Below are positions 21,057 through 31,922 of a DNA stretch of 64,000 nucleotides, piece after piece. Both the position numbers and the translations under genes were made by a program. Source of the DNA: Ixodes scapularis (taxonomy: Eukaryota > Arthropoda > Arachnida > Ixodida > Ixodidae); assembly GCF_016920785.2 (NCBI RefSeq), contig NW_024609884.1, forward strand, positions 86,234,069-86,298,068. Direction: 5' to 3'. The notes below the pieces were generated by a model. The model did not search any database, was not told the origin of the DNA, and saw nothing but the letters and a program-made list of their open reading frames with translations. Every line of letters begins with the position of its first letter. Positions within the stretch are counted from its first letter, which is position 1.

Positions 21057-21991
21057 GGGGTGTCTAGCGCCCGGGAAAACCGGGAATTGTCAGGGAAATT
21101 TTAATAACCGGGAAAAATCAGGGGATTGTCAGGGATATTGACAAAAAGCGAGCCCAGCCAGGGAAAAGGAGCCGAAAACGCTATCGGGTGTCCTGAGCCA
21201 AGCTAAAGGCTTGAGGACTTGTGGGCAGAAAAATAGGCAATAACATTCTGCTTGGAGCAGGGCCCGCGGGCTCTGCTCAATCGATGTAGAGTGTAATACC
21301 CGATGCAAAGGAAACAGCCGACAAATCCAGGTTAAGCCTTGGATTGGATTGGATTGAGGGCGCGACGCTAGACTAGATCCAGTTAGAGCTGCTAGATCTA
21401 TTAATAATGACAACTGGGAAAGCTGCAGACCCCAATCCAATTCAATCCAAGCCGAAAGTATCGGAAGGTGTGCATCTGGCGGCTATGCCATGCTACCATT
21501 TGGTTATTGACGTGTGTGGTTGAGCGCATAGGGGTTGAGCGTCGTGTTGTCATTATGTTTCCGGAAGTGGCTTCTTCACTGACAATGTCTGCGGCAAGAA
21601 AGGGCTCGTTTAATCCGGACTGGACGAACCCAAATATTTCGGAATATGCAAGTTGGATTGAGCTCGTGCTAAATTATTGTTACAGTTCTGAATGCTCACT
21701 GCCTTGTGTTGTAATGGTCTTATATAGACAATTGCAAGCATGGCGCCACAAGTGGTGCCCCATGCGTGCAAGCGCGTGCAACGCGCGGGTGAACGTAGCT
21801 TTGGCAAGCTCGTAATCGCACGGGCGTGCCTGCTCGAGCAGAGACATGGCGGCGGCCAGTCGCCCAGCTTGCAATCGTCTATATTTAACCGCTTCTACCA
21901 TGGTCAGGGAATTTCACCTGAAATTGTCAGGGAAAACCTGAAAAACTCTTGGAATTTCAAAGATTTCAAAGTAATAATTTTCTAGACACTG
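21057..21991. mobile_element. hAT-like element relic (GTGTCTAG termini)
   Basis: The left end GGGGTGTCTAGCGCCCGGGAAAACCGGGAA and right end ...CTAGACACTG share an inverted GTGTCTAG terminus. Both subterminal regions repeat GTCAGGGA(A/T). The right flank is ATTAAAGT and the left flank ATTAAGTC, a plausible 8-bp duplication with a one-base slip. The interior encodes a possible transposase N-terminus (21585 on), so this is a deleted copy of a coding element. Confidence 0.6.
21585..21815 (+). pseudogene. Possible hAT transposase N-terminal fragment
   Basis: The frame reads MSAARKGSFNPDWTNPN then ISEYASWIELV. The FNP.W....S.YASWI pattern resembles the start of hAT-family transposases, just before their first zinc-finger exon. 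After ~30 residues it drifts into unrelated sequence and stops at 21815. It lies inside the hAT-like relic, which supports the reading. No catalytic domain remains. Confidence 0.4.
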
Positions 21992-22071
21992 ATTAAAGTC
22001 CGGGTAGTCAGACAATGCAGTATGATTGGGTAGCTCAAAAACGGCCGGAGTAACCCTTTAAGAAACAGATT

Positions 22072-22077
22072 TTTATT
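22072..22077 (-). terminator. Candidate poly(A) signal for TAF4
   Basis: AATAAA on the minus strand, ~115 bases downstream of the TAF4 stop and just after a T-run (22106-22122 on the plus strand is A-rich). It is the first canonical hexamer downstream of the stop that I saw. No genomic A-tail follows, which weakens the retrocopy reading. Confidence 0.4.
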
Positions 22078-22193
22078 TAACATTAACTTTATCACTGCAG
22101 GATACAAAAAAAAAAAAAAAAATGAACCGTCAAAAAAGAAGCAAATCGGCATACAGAGTGGGGTTGCACCTTAAGAGTAAAATCATTGTCGCT

Positions 22194-24122
22194 CTATTTC
22201 AAGTACGCCTTGTACAAAAGCTCGCTCCGGCGACTGCCGTGCTCTTGCTCCAGGAGGAAAAGAACGTCTCTGACATTGGCCCTCTTCAACCGCGGACGCG
22301 CCGGAACCATGGAACTTGCGCTTGAGCACGTGATTGCCGAGCTCTCGCCGCTTTGTTGTTCTCGTGATCCGACTGCTAACGACGCGGTGATGTTGGCTTC
22401 TCCTTGACGCATCTTTTTCGCGTCCGCTTCGTGCAATTCTTCCGCCTTGTGCTTGAGCTTCAGTTGCTCGGGGTCTTCCATCACGCTGCTACTCCTTGCC
22501 GCGCGAACCAGATTCTCTCGCTCCTGTTCACTGCGTCGTCTCTTCGCAACCTTGTCTATTTCCTCCAAGAACCTCAGTTGTCCCCTCACGTCTTGCGTGA
22601 CATCGTAGCGATCGTCGACTCTGTCGTTTTCTTGCCGGTGCTCAACGATGACGATGAGTTTCTCCAAGAGTGACCGGAGGCGTTCTTGAGTAGCCTGCGA
22701 CATGAGGGCCAGAACGTCGTCTGGAATCTCGCTGATACCGTACTTCGCAGCGATGTCTGCTATCCGTCTTCGAAGCGGCTTCGTGAAAAGGAAATTGTAC
22801 TCCTGGCACGAGCGCACTTCAGTGCCTACGGCGTGTGACGACAAAATGTTACGAGTTTCCTCAATTAGATTGACACCTCCCATCGCCGCAACGTCAATTA
22901 TGTCATCGTCAATCTTTTGCGACACGGAGGCTCGTTTTTCTTTTAGGATCGCGGTGGGATCTCTAACCACTGGTGGCATCCCTTTGAATGGCAGAATCCC
23001 ACTCGAGAGTGATGCGAGTCCGGTCGATTTCGATAGTAGAAGGCTGTTTCCCGCAGCTGCCGCACTCGCAGTGGATGCTGAACACGCCGCAACTAGTCTC
23101 TGCTGTTGTGGAAACACAGCCTGAAGTCTCGAAGGATTTTTAAGCTGCATGGCGAGCGATCTGGGAGTCAAAACTTGCATGCGTGTCGCCGAACTAGGAA
23201 AAATTGACAGAGAATTGGGAACTTTTTGTAGGCTTTGAGCTGGCATCATCGCCGGTAGCATTGGGACGGCAGTTCTTGGCGGGCGCACTCCTTCGATAGA
23301 CGACTCTTTCGTGAGTAGCGAGTGCCTCAGATGTGGCAGACTGTTCCTAAGGAAAGGAACGAGACATGGTTGTGGGGAAGAGTTCAGCTCCTTCTCCAAC
23401 TGCTTCGTGAAATATTCCGGTTGAATAGTTCCATCGATAAGACCCTGAATGAGACATCTAACATTGGTGGCAGTGTGCCCGGGCTGAGCGCTCGCGAGGC
23501 GAATCAAGGTGGAGAGAAAGTTCTTGCATTTATTTTTTGCCATGTCTGGCGACATCTGAGACGGGGTTGAGGTCCCTGTGGGACGGTTGGCTAGAGTGCT
23601 CTGAGCAGAGAATGGCTGCGCACCGGCACCTGCCCTTACCGTCGGCGGGTTCAAGCCACCCTGCTGTTGCATCGTGCCGTGGCCGATTAAATTTGCTTGT
23701 CCAACACCTGGCAGGATGTCAGGTCCTGGCTGTCTCTGCCGCAACACCGTTCCCGCCATCTGAGTGGGTGCAGTGTATCTGGCGGGCATTTGATGGAACA
23801 TTTGTTGTCCTCCACGCGTTTCTGGTGGCCGCAGTCTAAATGCCTCCCTTCCCATAACGGTTGGTGCTGACGGACCTGAATTGAGAGCAGGGCCCACGTT
23901 CACCATTTGGAGCTGGCCACCCTCAGTCTTCACCAGCACGGCGTCACGCGTCACCCCACTCTGATGCGAGGGGGCACCCTGGACGGCTGAAGTTGTCCCT
24001 CCAGCTCTGGTGGCTAACGGCTGCGAGGTCAGTCGACTTGGGTTCTCAAGGCATACTCGGGGCCCGAGTGCTCGCGGCTCACCGGGCACCGGCCTTGGAG
24101 GGTTCATCTGCAGAATTACCAA
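22194..24122 (-). CDS. TAF4: TAF4 (TFIID subunit 4), uninterrupted reading frame
   Basis: The 642-residue frame carries both signature regions of TAF4, the TFIID scaffold subunit that pairs with TAF12 through a histone fold and contacts activators in the nucleus. A TAFH/NHR1 domain lies at about 197-267 (KCKNFLSTLIRLASAQPG; ELNSSPQPCLVPFLR). The TAF4 C-terminal region at about 405-642 contains the histone-fold segment and ends with the family's usual LYKA(Y/F)LK terminus. The N-terminal ~190 residues are Pro/Gln/Gly-rich linker with an LVKTEGGQLQ motif. Metazoan TAF4 genes are usually split into many exons, yet no intron interrupts this one. The second methionine (residue 6, at 24107) directly follows TTCTGCAG, so this may be a large 3' exon with an acceptor at 24108-24109, or a processed retrogene. 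No frameshift or stop is seen, so it is probably functional. Confidence 0.9.
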   Translation of the reverse strand: MVILQMNPPRPVPGEPRALGPRVCLENPSRLTSQPLATRAGGTTSAVQGAPSHQSGVTRDAVLVKTEGGQLQMVNVGPALNSGPSAPTVMGREAFRLRPPETRGGQQMFHQMPARYTAPTQMAGTVLRQRQPGPDILPGVGQANLIGHGTMQQQGGLNPPTVRAGAGAQPFSAQSTLANRPTGTSTPSQMSPDMAKNKCKNFLSTLIRLASAQPGHTATNVRCLIQGLIDGTIQPEYFTKQLEKELNSSPQPCLVPFLRNSLPHLRHSLLTKESSIEGVRPPRTAVPMLPAMMPAQSLQKVPNSLSIFPSSATRMQVLTPRSLAMQLKNPSRLQAVFPQQQRLVAACSASTASAAAAGNSLLLSKSTGLASLSSGILPFKGMPPVVRDPTAILKEKRASVSQKIDDDIIDVAAMGGVNLIEETRNILSSHAVGTEVRSCQEYNFLFTKPLRRRIADIAAKYGISEIPDDVLALMSQATQERLRSLLEKLIVIVEHRQENDRVDDRYDVTQDVRGQLRFLEEIDKVAKRRRSEQERENLVRAARSSSVMEDPEQLKLKHKAEELHEADAKKMRQGEANITASLAVGSREQQSGESSAITCSSASSMVPARPRLKRANVRDVLFLLEQEHGSRRSELLYKAYLK

Positions 24123-24549
24123 GTTCCGGAGAGTAATTAATTATCGGCATATTTTCGTCGTGAGGGCGTGTGCTACAGCTTCTTAAGAATGCAAAAACGA
24201 CAGTAATTACGTTGCCATTCATGGCAATATGGCGTCACGCAAGCGTCACTTGAGCTCCAGAAGTTGCAATGATTTTGCTAGAGGCCCAACCTGATGTTTT
24301 TATGTTCATAACTAATGTGGAAATTGTTACTTTCAGTGGCTGTTATGTTATACAGGGAGTTTTTTTCTTATTATTCACAGATAAAAAAAGGCCGCACCCA
24401 TACACTGGTGTGGTCTGTGCAGGTAAGGTATATGAACTGGCGGAAATGTGATGTGGGAAAATCGTCACGATAAGTGGGGCAATTTGAGAATTTACCTCGC
24501 CCTCATTGTACCCTAGCCGTGAGGTGAAAATTTGATTACAATATTTCTA
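24123..24549. other. TAF4 5' side, no coding recognised
   Basis: AT-rich sequence immediately upstream of the TAF4 frame. It would be intron if the 24108 acceptor is used, or promoter if it is a retrogene. No upstream TAF4 exon is recognisable between here and 26 kb. Confidence 0.4.
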
Positions 24550-24783
24550 GTCGGCGCTACGGGACGAGAAATGTCATCTGTGTGCACGGCTTCAAACCGA
24601 AACTAACCTGCCAAAGCGCGCCAGTGACGTCGATCTCACCCACCTGCCCACGCCGCAGGTAACGTGAGCAGTGCGACGCAAGCCGAGAGCAAAGGGATCG
24701 ACGCCACAGGCGCGCTTGAACGGGTTAGTTTCGGTCTCGAGACATCTACTAGGATGACGTTTCTCGCCCCGTACGCCGACTTC
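24550..24783. mobile_element. MITE with ~90-bp terminal inverted repeats
   Basis: AGTCGGCGCTACGGGACGAGAAATGTCATC at the left is mirrored by GATGACGTTTCTCGCCCCGTACGCCGACT at the right. The match continues inward through CCGAAACTAACC and GCGCGCC..TGACGTCGATC. About 234 bp, nearly a complete palindrome, non-coding. Confidence 0.75.
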
Positions 24784-24799
24784 AAAATTTTTCAAAATT

Positions 24800-26490
24800 A
24801 CACATCACGTCTAGATTATAAGGAGGTCGAGCGTCAATTCTCCAACTATACATTATGCATCCAAAACTAAAAATTAAAAACAAGTGTTTTTTTTTTTTTT
24901 AATTCGTTAGTTAACTATTTAAACAATTTCGCATCTTTTCTAGTGGCTCGCATGGCCCCCAACTTAGCCCCAGGGCTGAAGAAACCCTAATGCAAGTACT
25001 TCATTTATTTTATTTTTTGTTTGTTTAAGCAAAGGAAAATATTTTGTACAGGGCGTATTCGCAGGATGTTCATTCGCCGTTTTCTTGTTCGATGTCATCC
25101 TGATGATGCTTAGACTACACATTTGATGGTGTCATGTGATTCCTCGAACTGCTCGCCGTAGGCATGCGCCAGCCCATGACATCAGACTTGTGGACGAGTT
25201 TACATCAGTGGACACACCCGCGTTCGTTCCGATGTGTACAAAATCACAGTTCAGAGCATTGGAATATCACAGCGCAGCACGCCCATGTTCGTCGCATCGA
25301 AAGCGAGCAAAAATACACAAAGAACATACGTATACGAACGCAGCCCGTTTCTGGAATGCATTTTAAAAACATGTTTCCAGCCATTTTTGGGAGCGACGAA
25401 CATAGACGTGCTCGGCTGTGGGGTTCGCAAATCGGGCTGCGATTTTTGTAAACCTTGGAACGACAGTATGAGAACGGCACGGAGCTCTTTCAGTTGTACC
25501 TCCAGCGCAATCGGATGTCTGGTGGGCTTCGAGCGTGCACTCGCATCTAAAGCACGGCGGAGGGCAACGAGCGCCTTCAGTAGGCCTGGCATCTGAAGAA
25601 GACTCCTTTCTCATCTCTCCCCCTGGCAGAAAGAAACGGGGCTTCATCCGAAACGCCGATGTCCCGGCGACCCGTGATCGCAATTCGACGTGTGTCCTCA
25701 TAACGTCATTAAACGGTCTACTGTCTGAATGGGCCTTAATAAGACTCTGTACCTGGCTTTCAATGATTGGATGAAAACCTCCGGACCCGTAACCTCAAAT
25801 ACCTGATGGCCCTCAGTAGGCGATCAGACATCAAACGCCAAACACACCTGAACAGCAATCTAGGCGTTTGCGCGTCTCAACCCAGCGACAGAGGAAGTTC
25901 GTCAACGAGCGTTCCTGCATGGCCGATGGTTACTCGATCGACAAAGAACTGCTTCTGTTCTATCGGCATGCAGCGGTGATCAGTGTTCGCTCAAATAGCG
26001 GGATGAAATAGATTGTATGGCTCTAATATCAGGATAGGATACAGGATAGATTTACCTTCGCGTGAAGCTTGGAAGCGAAGCTTGTCTCTGTTACTTCTTG
26101 CGTGGATCTTCAGCAAAACTAAGCTATCGGCGTTCGAAGGCTGCCCTGGATGAGCCTTCAGAGCCCGTGCCTGGTGCGCGAGCTCAGTAATGCGTTTCGC
26201 TCGCTGCACGTGCAGTTGTCTACAGCAGTAGCTGTTCTAAAGCAAAAACCTAAAACAAATAGCATTCTGCACGTGCCTTTGTCGGCACCTAGGCTGTGTT
26301 CTAAATCTTACCCAAATGGATCCGAGTTACTCCGGCGGGTCGTGTCACGTGACAACACAGGTTGAAAAGCGCTGAACGCGGGTAGGTTTTAGAACGCCAA
26401 GGGACCGAACTGCTACCCTGGAGTAAGATGGAGTAAATTTTGGAGCACGGCCAAAATTTTGATTAGGGAGTTTTATATCCTAATTACACT
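24800..26490. other. No recognised gene; one imperfect inverted repeat
   Basis: At 25265-25420, AGCACGCCCATGTTCGTCGC is mirrored imperfectly by GCGACGAACATAGACGTGCT, suggesting a decayed fold-back element. The neighbouring GGCTGTGGGG..GTAAACC block resembles sequence near 12860 and 44680. Overlapping open frames at 25136-25774 on both strands look like composition effects. Confidence 0.35.
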
Positions 26491-26497
26491 AACGCTC

Positions 26498-27025
26498 TTA
26501 AAGGGGCCATGAAACGATGTTTCTACTCCATTCTTAGCTTTAATCTTCAACTCAAAGGCGAATGGAGAAATCAAGTCGTTGTTACATGCTTGGGCACCGG
26601 TGCGATGACTCCAAGCTTCCACCGTGCTTTTTATGCACACCATAGAACTTGTCATTCCCAAGTGACGATAAGTTCCGTCCGGGCACTCATTGGTCCCGAA
26701 TGCGAATCCAAATATTCGTCGACGGATGGATTGTTGACGAGCGCATACGTCCAAGTGGCGCAGTTCTCGTTGCGTGAGCTGGAGTCGGCTGAAGTCATTT
26801 TGGCACTGCTGACGTGCTTTGGGTACCGCGGATGTATCATGTGAAAAGGCGGATAGCTTTCGAAGGAAAGCAGGTACGAAATAGGGTGCTATATTTTCAA
26901 ATATTCATACCGAAAAGCTGGTTTTTGACTTTTTACCCTCTTTCTTTTGGCTCACTAAACGATAAGCGATTAGTAAAGGCACAATTTAAAATCATTCATA
27001 CCAGCCCAAAATTCGTTTCATGGTT
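26498..27025. mobile_element. Non-autonomous element, TTAAAGGGGCCATGAAACG terminus (copy 1)
   Basis: The left end is CTTAAAGGGGCCATGAAACGATG. An inverse AATTCGTTTCATGG occurs at about 27008-27021. The first ~380 bases are homologous, in opposite orientation, to 29920-30332, sharing blocks such as CACACCATAGAACT and CACCGTGCTTT. Two independent insertions of one family in opposite orientation is the simplest reading. Confidence 0.6.
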
Positions 27026-27487
27026 GCATGTTTTTTTTTTTTTTTTTTTAACTGTCATTAAACCAACGATCGTCGACATCTCCCAACTGTCATTGAGCTA
27101 TACTAAGCTGCCCGGTGTTACACGATACACTAAATAAGCTACACTTCAGAGTAACGACACTTAACCATATTGTGGCTTAAAATCATGGTTGCAGTTATCT
27201 GAAGCTTTATCTGAAATCACAGGAAACACTTTTCCGTCCACCACAAATGTTTAAACAGTTCGCGACAAAGCAAAGCAATATTACATGAGCTTCGTCACAC
27301 CGAATCTAATGCTGAGGAAGTCGCACTTTTGAATGCTGGCGATCGGCAGTTGCGTCTGCTCTGCAAACGAACCAAAATGGCGGCGCCCACAACAATGTTG
27401 GGGAACGGAGTGCCGATACGCTAACGCAGCTAGTTTAGTGACTCTAGGCCTATCAACCCCGGTTGAGATGCGCGTCAAGGGACACAG
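27026..27487. other. No recognised gene
   Basis: T-run at about 27031-27049, otherwise unremarkable. Confidence 0.35.
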
Positions 27488-27960
27488 TTTAAACCGAAAG
27501 ACTTTGGCTACTGTGCCTGGGACACCTGGGACACGTCTCCGACTGGTGTGTTTACGGCGTCCAAGAAAAGTGGTCCCTCGATTTCCGCTTGATGACGTCA
27601 TAAAAGTGTCATGCTCTCGCCGGTCGCGATCCTTGCGGTGTCCCAACAGCTGTGGTGAACGCGTAAGACGCCAGTTCTGCTACGGGTCGCTCTCCAGCGT
27701 GGCATTCTACGGAAGTTTGAGCAGCGAGAATTTGGGACGCCGTGACGACGGCGACGCTCGCGTTCGGTTGTGCTACTCGCAGCTTCTCGTTGGCATTTCT
27801 ACAAGTAACTGCCAGGATTGCGACATGCAACAAAATGACACTTGGGCTTCTGTGACGTCATTTGTTGCCTCTCCGGGACCACTTTTGATATATGGGCAGC
27901 GCAGGACGGCTAAATGCACCAGTCGGTGACGCGCTCCAGGCACCATACTTTGGCTTTCGC
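27488..27960. repeat. Fold-back repeat with ~120-bp imperfect arms
   Basis: GACTGGTG..AAAAGTGGTCCC..ATGACGTCA..AAGTGTCA at 27540-27613 is mirrored at 27838-27930 (TGACACTTGGG..TGACGTCATTTG..GGGACCACTTTTG..CACCAGTC). The match extends outward to TTTGGCTACTGTGCCTGG and CCAGGCACCATACTTTGG. The interior is CpG-rich and non-coding. Confidence 0.6.
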
Positions 27961-28019
27961 GACGAACCGTGATCGTTCTAGCAGCAGCTCTGGCTCCGGA
28001 TTTGGCACGTATCCAGAAG

Positions 28020-28107
28020 AGGGGGGTGGGGGGGTAATGCATAGAGGCCACCCCCCTCCCCCTTATAAAGCATTCTCTTATAACCCCCCCCCCCCCCCCC
28101 CCCCCAT
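28020..28107. repeat. G- and C-rich low-complexity block
   Basis: GGGGGGTGGGGGGG and CCCCCCTCCCCC are followed by a ~21-base C-run at 28085-28105. Confidence 0.85.
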
Positions 28108-28323
28108 AAGCCCCCCAAACAAAATGCTGGCTCCGTGCCTGCCCCGAATCATAGGCCAGATTCATAAAAATAACCTCTTACCTACGACAACTTAGCTATG
28201 AAGTTCGTAAAGTTACGATCATCATAAGATGAGGCGAGAACGGTATTCACAAACGCGTTCTTAAGTGAGAGGAGGAAGGTTACGACCTCGTACGGAAAAA
28301 CGACGACTTCCGGTGCTGTTGAT

Positions 28324-28410
28324 ATGGCGACGGCGTCTTCGGCAACACGAGCAACCAATCGGAGAGCTCGGCATAGTTCGGAGAACGTGGATTGGCTGAC
28401 TACTCGTTGA
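28324..28410 (+). pseudogene. Short N-terminal frame near left end of the TCATA element
   Basis: It reads MATASSATRATNRRARHSS then ENVDWLTTR and stops. A basic N-terminus followed by an acidic/aromatic stretch could be the start of a Myb/SANT-like accessory protein, but too little is left to be sure. It lies 170 bp inside the element's left terminus. Confidence 0.25.
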
Positions 28411-28529
28411 TAGCCAGCTCTGTGTGTGTCCTGTCCTGCCTGTGTGTAAGTTACAGTGTTCAGGCTGTTTCCCACAAACACAGGCGGCCTTTCCACCACC
28501 GCTTATCTGGGGTTCGTGTCCGTGCAGTG

Positions 28530-29040
28530 ATATCATCATCATCATCATTTATTATTCCTTGAGGTCCAGGGGGCATTACACAAGGAAGCTAACACTTAAA
28601 AAAAAAAAAAAAAAAAAAAATAAGGTAATGGCTGCAGAAAATTTCCCAGTGTCAGATAAGGAAACAATTACGTCAGGCATTGAGTTCCAGTCGTCAGTGG
28701 CTAATGGTAGACATTTGGTGAATGACGGTTGACGATTAAATTGGACGGAGTTTACAAGAATGGTCGAGACGAGGGAAAATGCGGTAAGGAGGTGATAACA
28801 AACTTTGTCTGAGATGTCTGTTGTAATAAAAGATTCGATGAAGAAGAGACTCGACGAGACGCCCTGCGGCGGTGAGAAAGAGTGTCGAGGTTAGCTGATT
28901 GGCGAAATTCTGATATGCTTGCGTAAGGGGAATAGTCCGAATAAAACGGAGGGCTCTACTTTGAACGGATCCCAGGTTGTTAGCTTGGTATGCCTGCCAC
29001 AGTGACCATATAGAAGAAGCGAATTCTAGTCTAGTTCTGA
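28530..29040 (-). pseudogene. LINE (CR1/L2-like) 3' end
   Basis: In minus sense the frame gives VRTRLEFASSIWSLW..., the C-terminal region typical of CR1/L2-type pol proteins. A frame-breaking A-run (28598-28621) follows, then a 3' UTR ending in an (ATG)n microsatellite at about 28530-28548. A short microsatellite at the 3' terminus is characteristic of that clade. The upstream part of the same LINE lies at 32090-33065, separated by later insertions. Confidence 0.7.
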
Positions 29041-29756
29041 CTAGAGCCACTCTATGTGGCAGCGTAGCTGCCAGAGTAGCGCCACGCTTTTCCCTGTGCC
29101 GCCTCTCACCGCGATTGGTCACACGCGGTACCATAGCAACGAGCTGAGCTGGCTTGGTTTCCGTAGCAACCGAGTGACGACTCGTCACGTGACCTCGCAA
29201 GAGCCGTGATGTCACCGGTAAGATGGCACCACCCAGAGCTGGTAAATGCGAGTTTGTTCGGTGTGGCGGAGTCTTGATGTGCAGCTGCTTGCCGACGATT
29301 TCGGTCTTCTTCGTGCTCTCTGATGTGGGTACAACGTGAAGATCTGAAAGAATTAAACTTTATACCTTTCCTGCGCAAGGTCGAATCAGTCATTCGCCGT
29401 AGTGGTGCCCGGATTCCCGGATGTGTTCGAGGATCGATAAGACTCTTAGCATACAATTTTCGCATACTCTTGGCTTCGTTTCAACGTTGGAGTGTCTGAG
29501 AACCGTTACGGAATGTATGAGTCGCTAATTGGGCCTTGCGGAAGTTGTTTCAGCCCCAGGTAACCGCATAATCATATAAAAGTTTAGCGAGGAAGCTCCT
29601 GCGATTTTTAACTTTTGTACTAATCAACGATTTTACGAATTGGCAGTTCTAAAGACTTTGATTTAACGTGCTTTCGTTGCAATGGGTTGCATTAGATCGC
29701 AGTGTTTTTCGGTTTGTTTTTTCAAGTGACTAGCTGGCGTTTCCTCAAATGACGTA

Positions 29757-30332
29757 TATGAAATGACCTGCTATATAACAATGCATTAACAGAAACTATT
29801 AAACTTAGATGTTCAGAGATGTGTTCGTCTTTGTAATTAGCAAGTTGCAGACATAATTATTTTTACGTGCAATATTTATTTGCTGCAGCTGGGCCCGCTT
29901 TGTGCTCATTAATGTCAGTGTGCTATGATGTTATCATCTGTGTATGGTTCTAAATATCCTACAAGGCCAAAATGACGTCAGCCAACCCCAGCTCGCGCAT
30001 TGGACATGAAAACTGCGTCACCCGTACGTATGCGGTTGTCAACAATCAATTCGTCGACAAATTTTTGAATTCGCGGTTTTTTTTTATTTTTTTTTTTTAT
30101 TTGCTATTTTGGTTCATCGAGCGAGAATTCGCGTTCGTGGCCTGACAGAACGTATCATCACTGGCGAGTGCCCAGTTCTATGGTGTGCTTAGAAAGCACG
30201 GTGAAAGCTTGGGGTCATCGCACCTATGCCCTAGCATGTCACAACCGCGTGATTTCACACTTCGCTTTTGAGTTGAGGATTAGAGCTAAGAAAGAAAAAG
30301 TAAAAAAAAGAATCATTTCATGGCCCCTTGAA
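29757..30332. mobile_element. Non-autonomous element, TTAAAGGGGCC family (copy 2, inverted)
   Basis: It ends CATTTCATGGCCCCTTG on the plus strand. The inverse of its last ~400 bases aligns with 26500-26900. A T-rich insertion at 30079-30110 distinguishes the copies. GAAATGACC near 29760 may be the other terminus. Non-coding. Confidence 0.55.
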
Positions 30333-31089
30333 CTCGGATATGTGTGCTACAGCAGATAAAAATATGGACTTTTTGCATGCCGGTAAACTTCCGGACGACC
30401 GCTTGGCCTGTCGACAAGAACACCTCATATCCGGCGTCCGTCTCATTTGATGGCGTTAAGAATATTCTTGAGACCACCATGCTGTTCTTCTTGGTTTAAC
30501 CCCGTCGACTGTTCATCGCCCAAACGAGAATGAGACCGTCGTCGACGTCGCTCCTCGCCAGTCGGTGAGATAATGTCATCTTGAATGAATGATTGGGTCT
30601 TGAAGAAGTATGATGCTAAGCATACATTCGCTTACTGTGGGGCAGTCGAGCAACAGTCATGTCCCGAGGCAATCGTCTTGTCGTGGGCGGCGTAATTCGG
30701 ATTTTCTTTCATAGGAGCGAAGTCCGAAAGTAAAAGGAGGGTACGTGCGTCCCACGAAGCGGCCACCATCCCGGCGACGCGGAAAACCACTCTCCTTGTC
30801 CGTGCACCTACGATACTTAGCAGCTGTTGTCGCCCGACAATCCCCGGGCTGCAAATCTTCTCACTTCACAGAAGAAACAGGCACCGTTCCTTCAGAGGCC
30901 CGTGCCGTATACTGCCATGCCAAGCGTCTTTTACCACTTTTCAATGGACGAATGGAGATATCAACTAGCAAAAAATTGCCGCCCGGCGTCGCTAGCGGCA
31001 CGGTTACCATGGCAACCTCCCAGGCCCAAAATGGAGATTTCTATTGGCGCTTCTCACGTCGTGCATCTAGATAATTTTACTTCGTGTCA
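30333..31089. other. Remainder of the CTAGAGCC element, no gene
   Basis: Short frames (30745-31117 plus, two phases) show no motif. Confidence 0.4.
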
Positions 31090-31130
31090 CTACTCTGGCA
31101 GCTACGCTGCCATATAGAGTGGCTCTAGTT

Positions 31131-31891
31131 CTACTCTATTTCACCTTATGATGTACCGCAGGAAAGGCTACAAGCACGAGCTCCTTGCTCTGGGTCACAT
31201 TTCGGCGGCACAAGCTCTCGCGCATTAAAGAGATACTTCAACGAAATTTGAAATATATCCGTCGTGCTCAAAAATAGGTTGAATATGATCCACAATACCC
31301 GTAAATGACAATCGCACGTTTGTATTTTGAGCCTGGTGGCTGTATTTTTGTTATAAACGGCCCCCTCTAGCAAGCGCTCGGAGAAGGCCCAGCTTAGAGC
31401 ACATGACATCCGACGCAATCGTGACGTAGGTCGTCTCGGGACGAGCAAAGCTACGGCGAGGCTGACGTCGAGGAGATGGCCTAGTCGTTCCAGCCACCGA
31501 AGCGGCTGCTTTTGTACGAATTTTGAGTGTCGGTTTAATCTTCTATAATCTTATAGGGGGACAATAGCTACTTCTGGAACACACAAAAGGGATTCTCGGG
31601 AAGACGGGAGTTCCTCCTTCCCCTCTTCTCTCGTCGTCGCCGGAGACGAGACAGTTACCGTCACTAGCTGTCAAGGTTTCTAGACGGGCATTACAGACGA
31701 GGCGTTAGCGACATCCACCAGATGCTCTTTGCTAATCGTATAATTCGTTTTAAAATTCCTTTTCGTGTCTTTTTTAACAAGATATTGGAGTGTCCGACGT
31801 GATACTGCTCCTTTTAAGGGCAGGTGCCAACGCTATCAGCTCGCGCTTCTAGCCTTCACTGCGGCACAACATAAGGTGAAACGGAGTATAG
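31131..31891. mobile_element. Longer relative of the 15.3-kb MITE
   Basis: Left CTACTCTATTTCACCTTATGATGTACCGC..GGCTACAAGCACGAGCT is mirrored by AGCTCGCGCTTCTAGCC..CGGCACAACATAAGGTGAAACGGAGTATAG at 31838-31891. The ends match those of the 157-bp copy at 15299-15455, but ~600 bp of extra interior is retained. It is non-coding. Confidence 0.7.
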
Positions 31892-31922
31892 TTGTTTTAC
31901 TGGGGATGTATAAAATAAACTC

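Larger units (their letters stand above)
29041..31128. mobile_element. TIR element (CTAGAGCCACTCTAT termini) inside the LINE
   Basis: 39-bp termini CTAGAGCCACTCTATGTGGC..CCAGAGTAG at 29041-29079 are mirrored with one mismatch at 31090-31128. The TIR itself contains a small palindrome (GGCAGCGTAGCTGCC). The interior holds the second TTAAAGGGGCC-type element and non-coding sequence. It splits the LINE exactly at the codon run VRTR, proving insertion after the LINE. Confidence 0.75.

Noticed and set aside
26500..30332. One 3.8-kb transposon with ~400-bp TIRs
   Set aside because: The right arm is nested in the 29041-31128 element and the span crosses the left end of the TCATA element, so independent inverted copies are more consistent.
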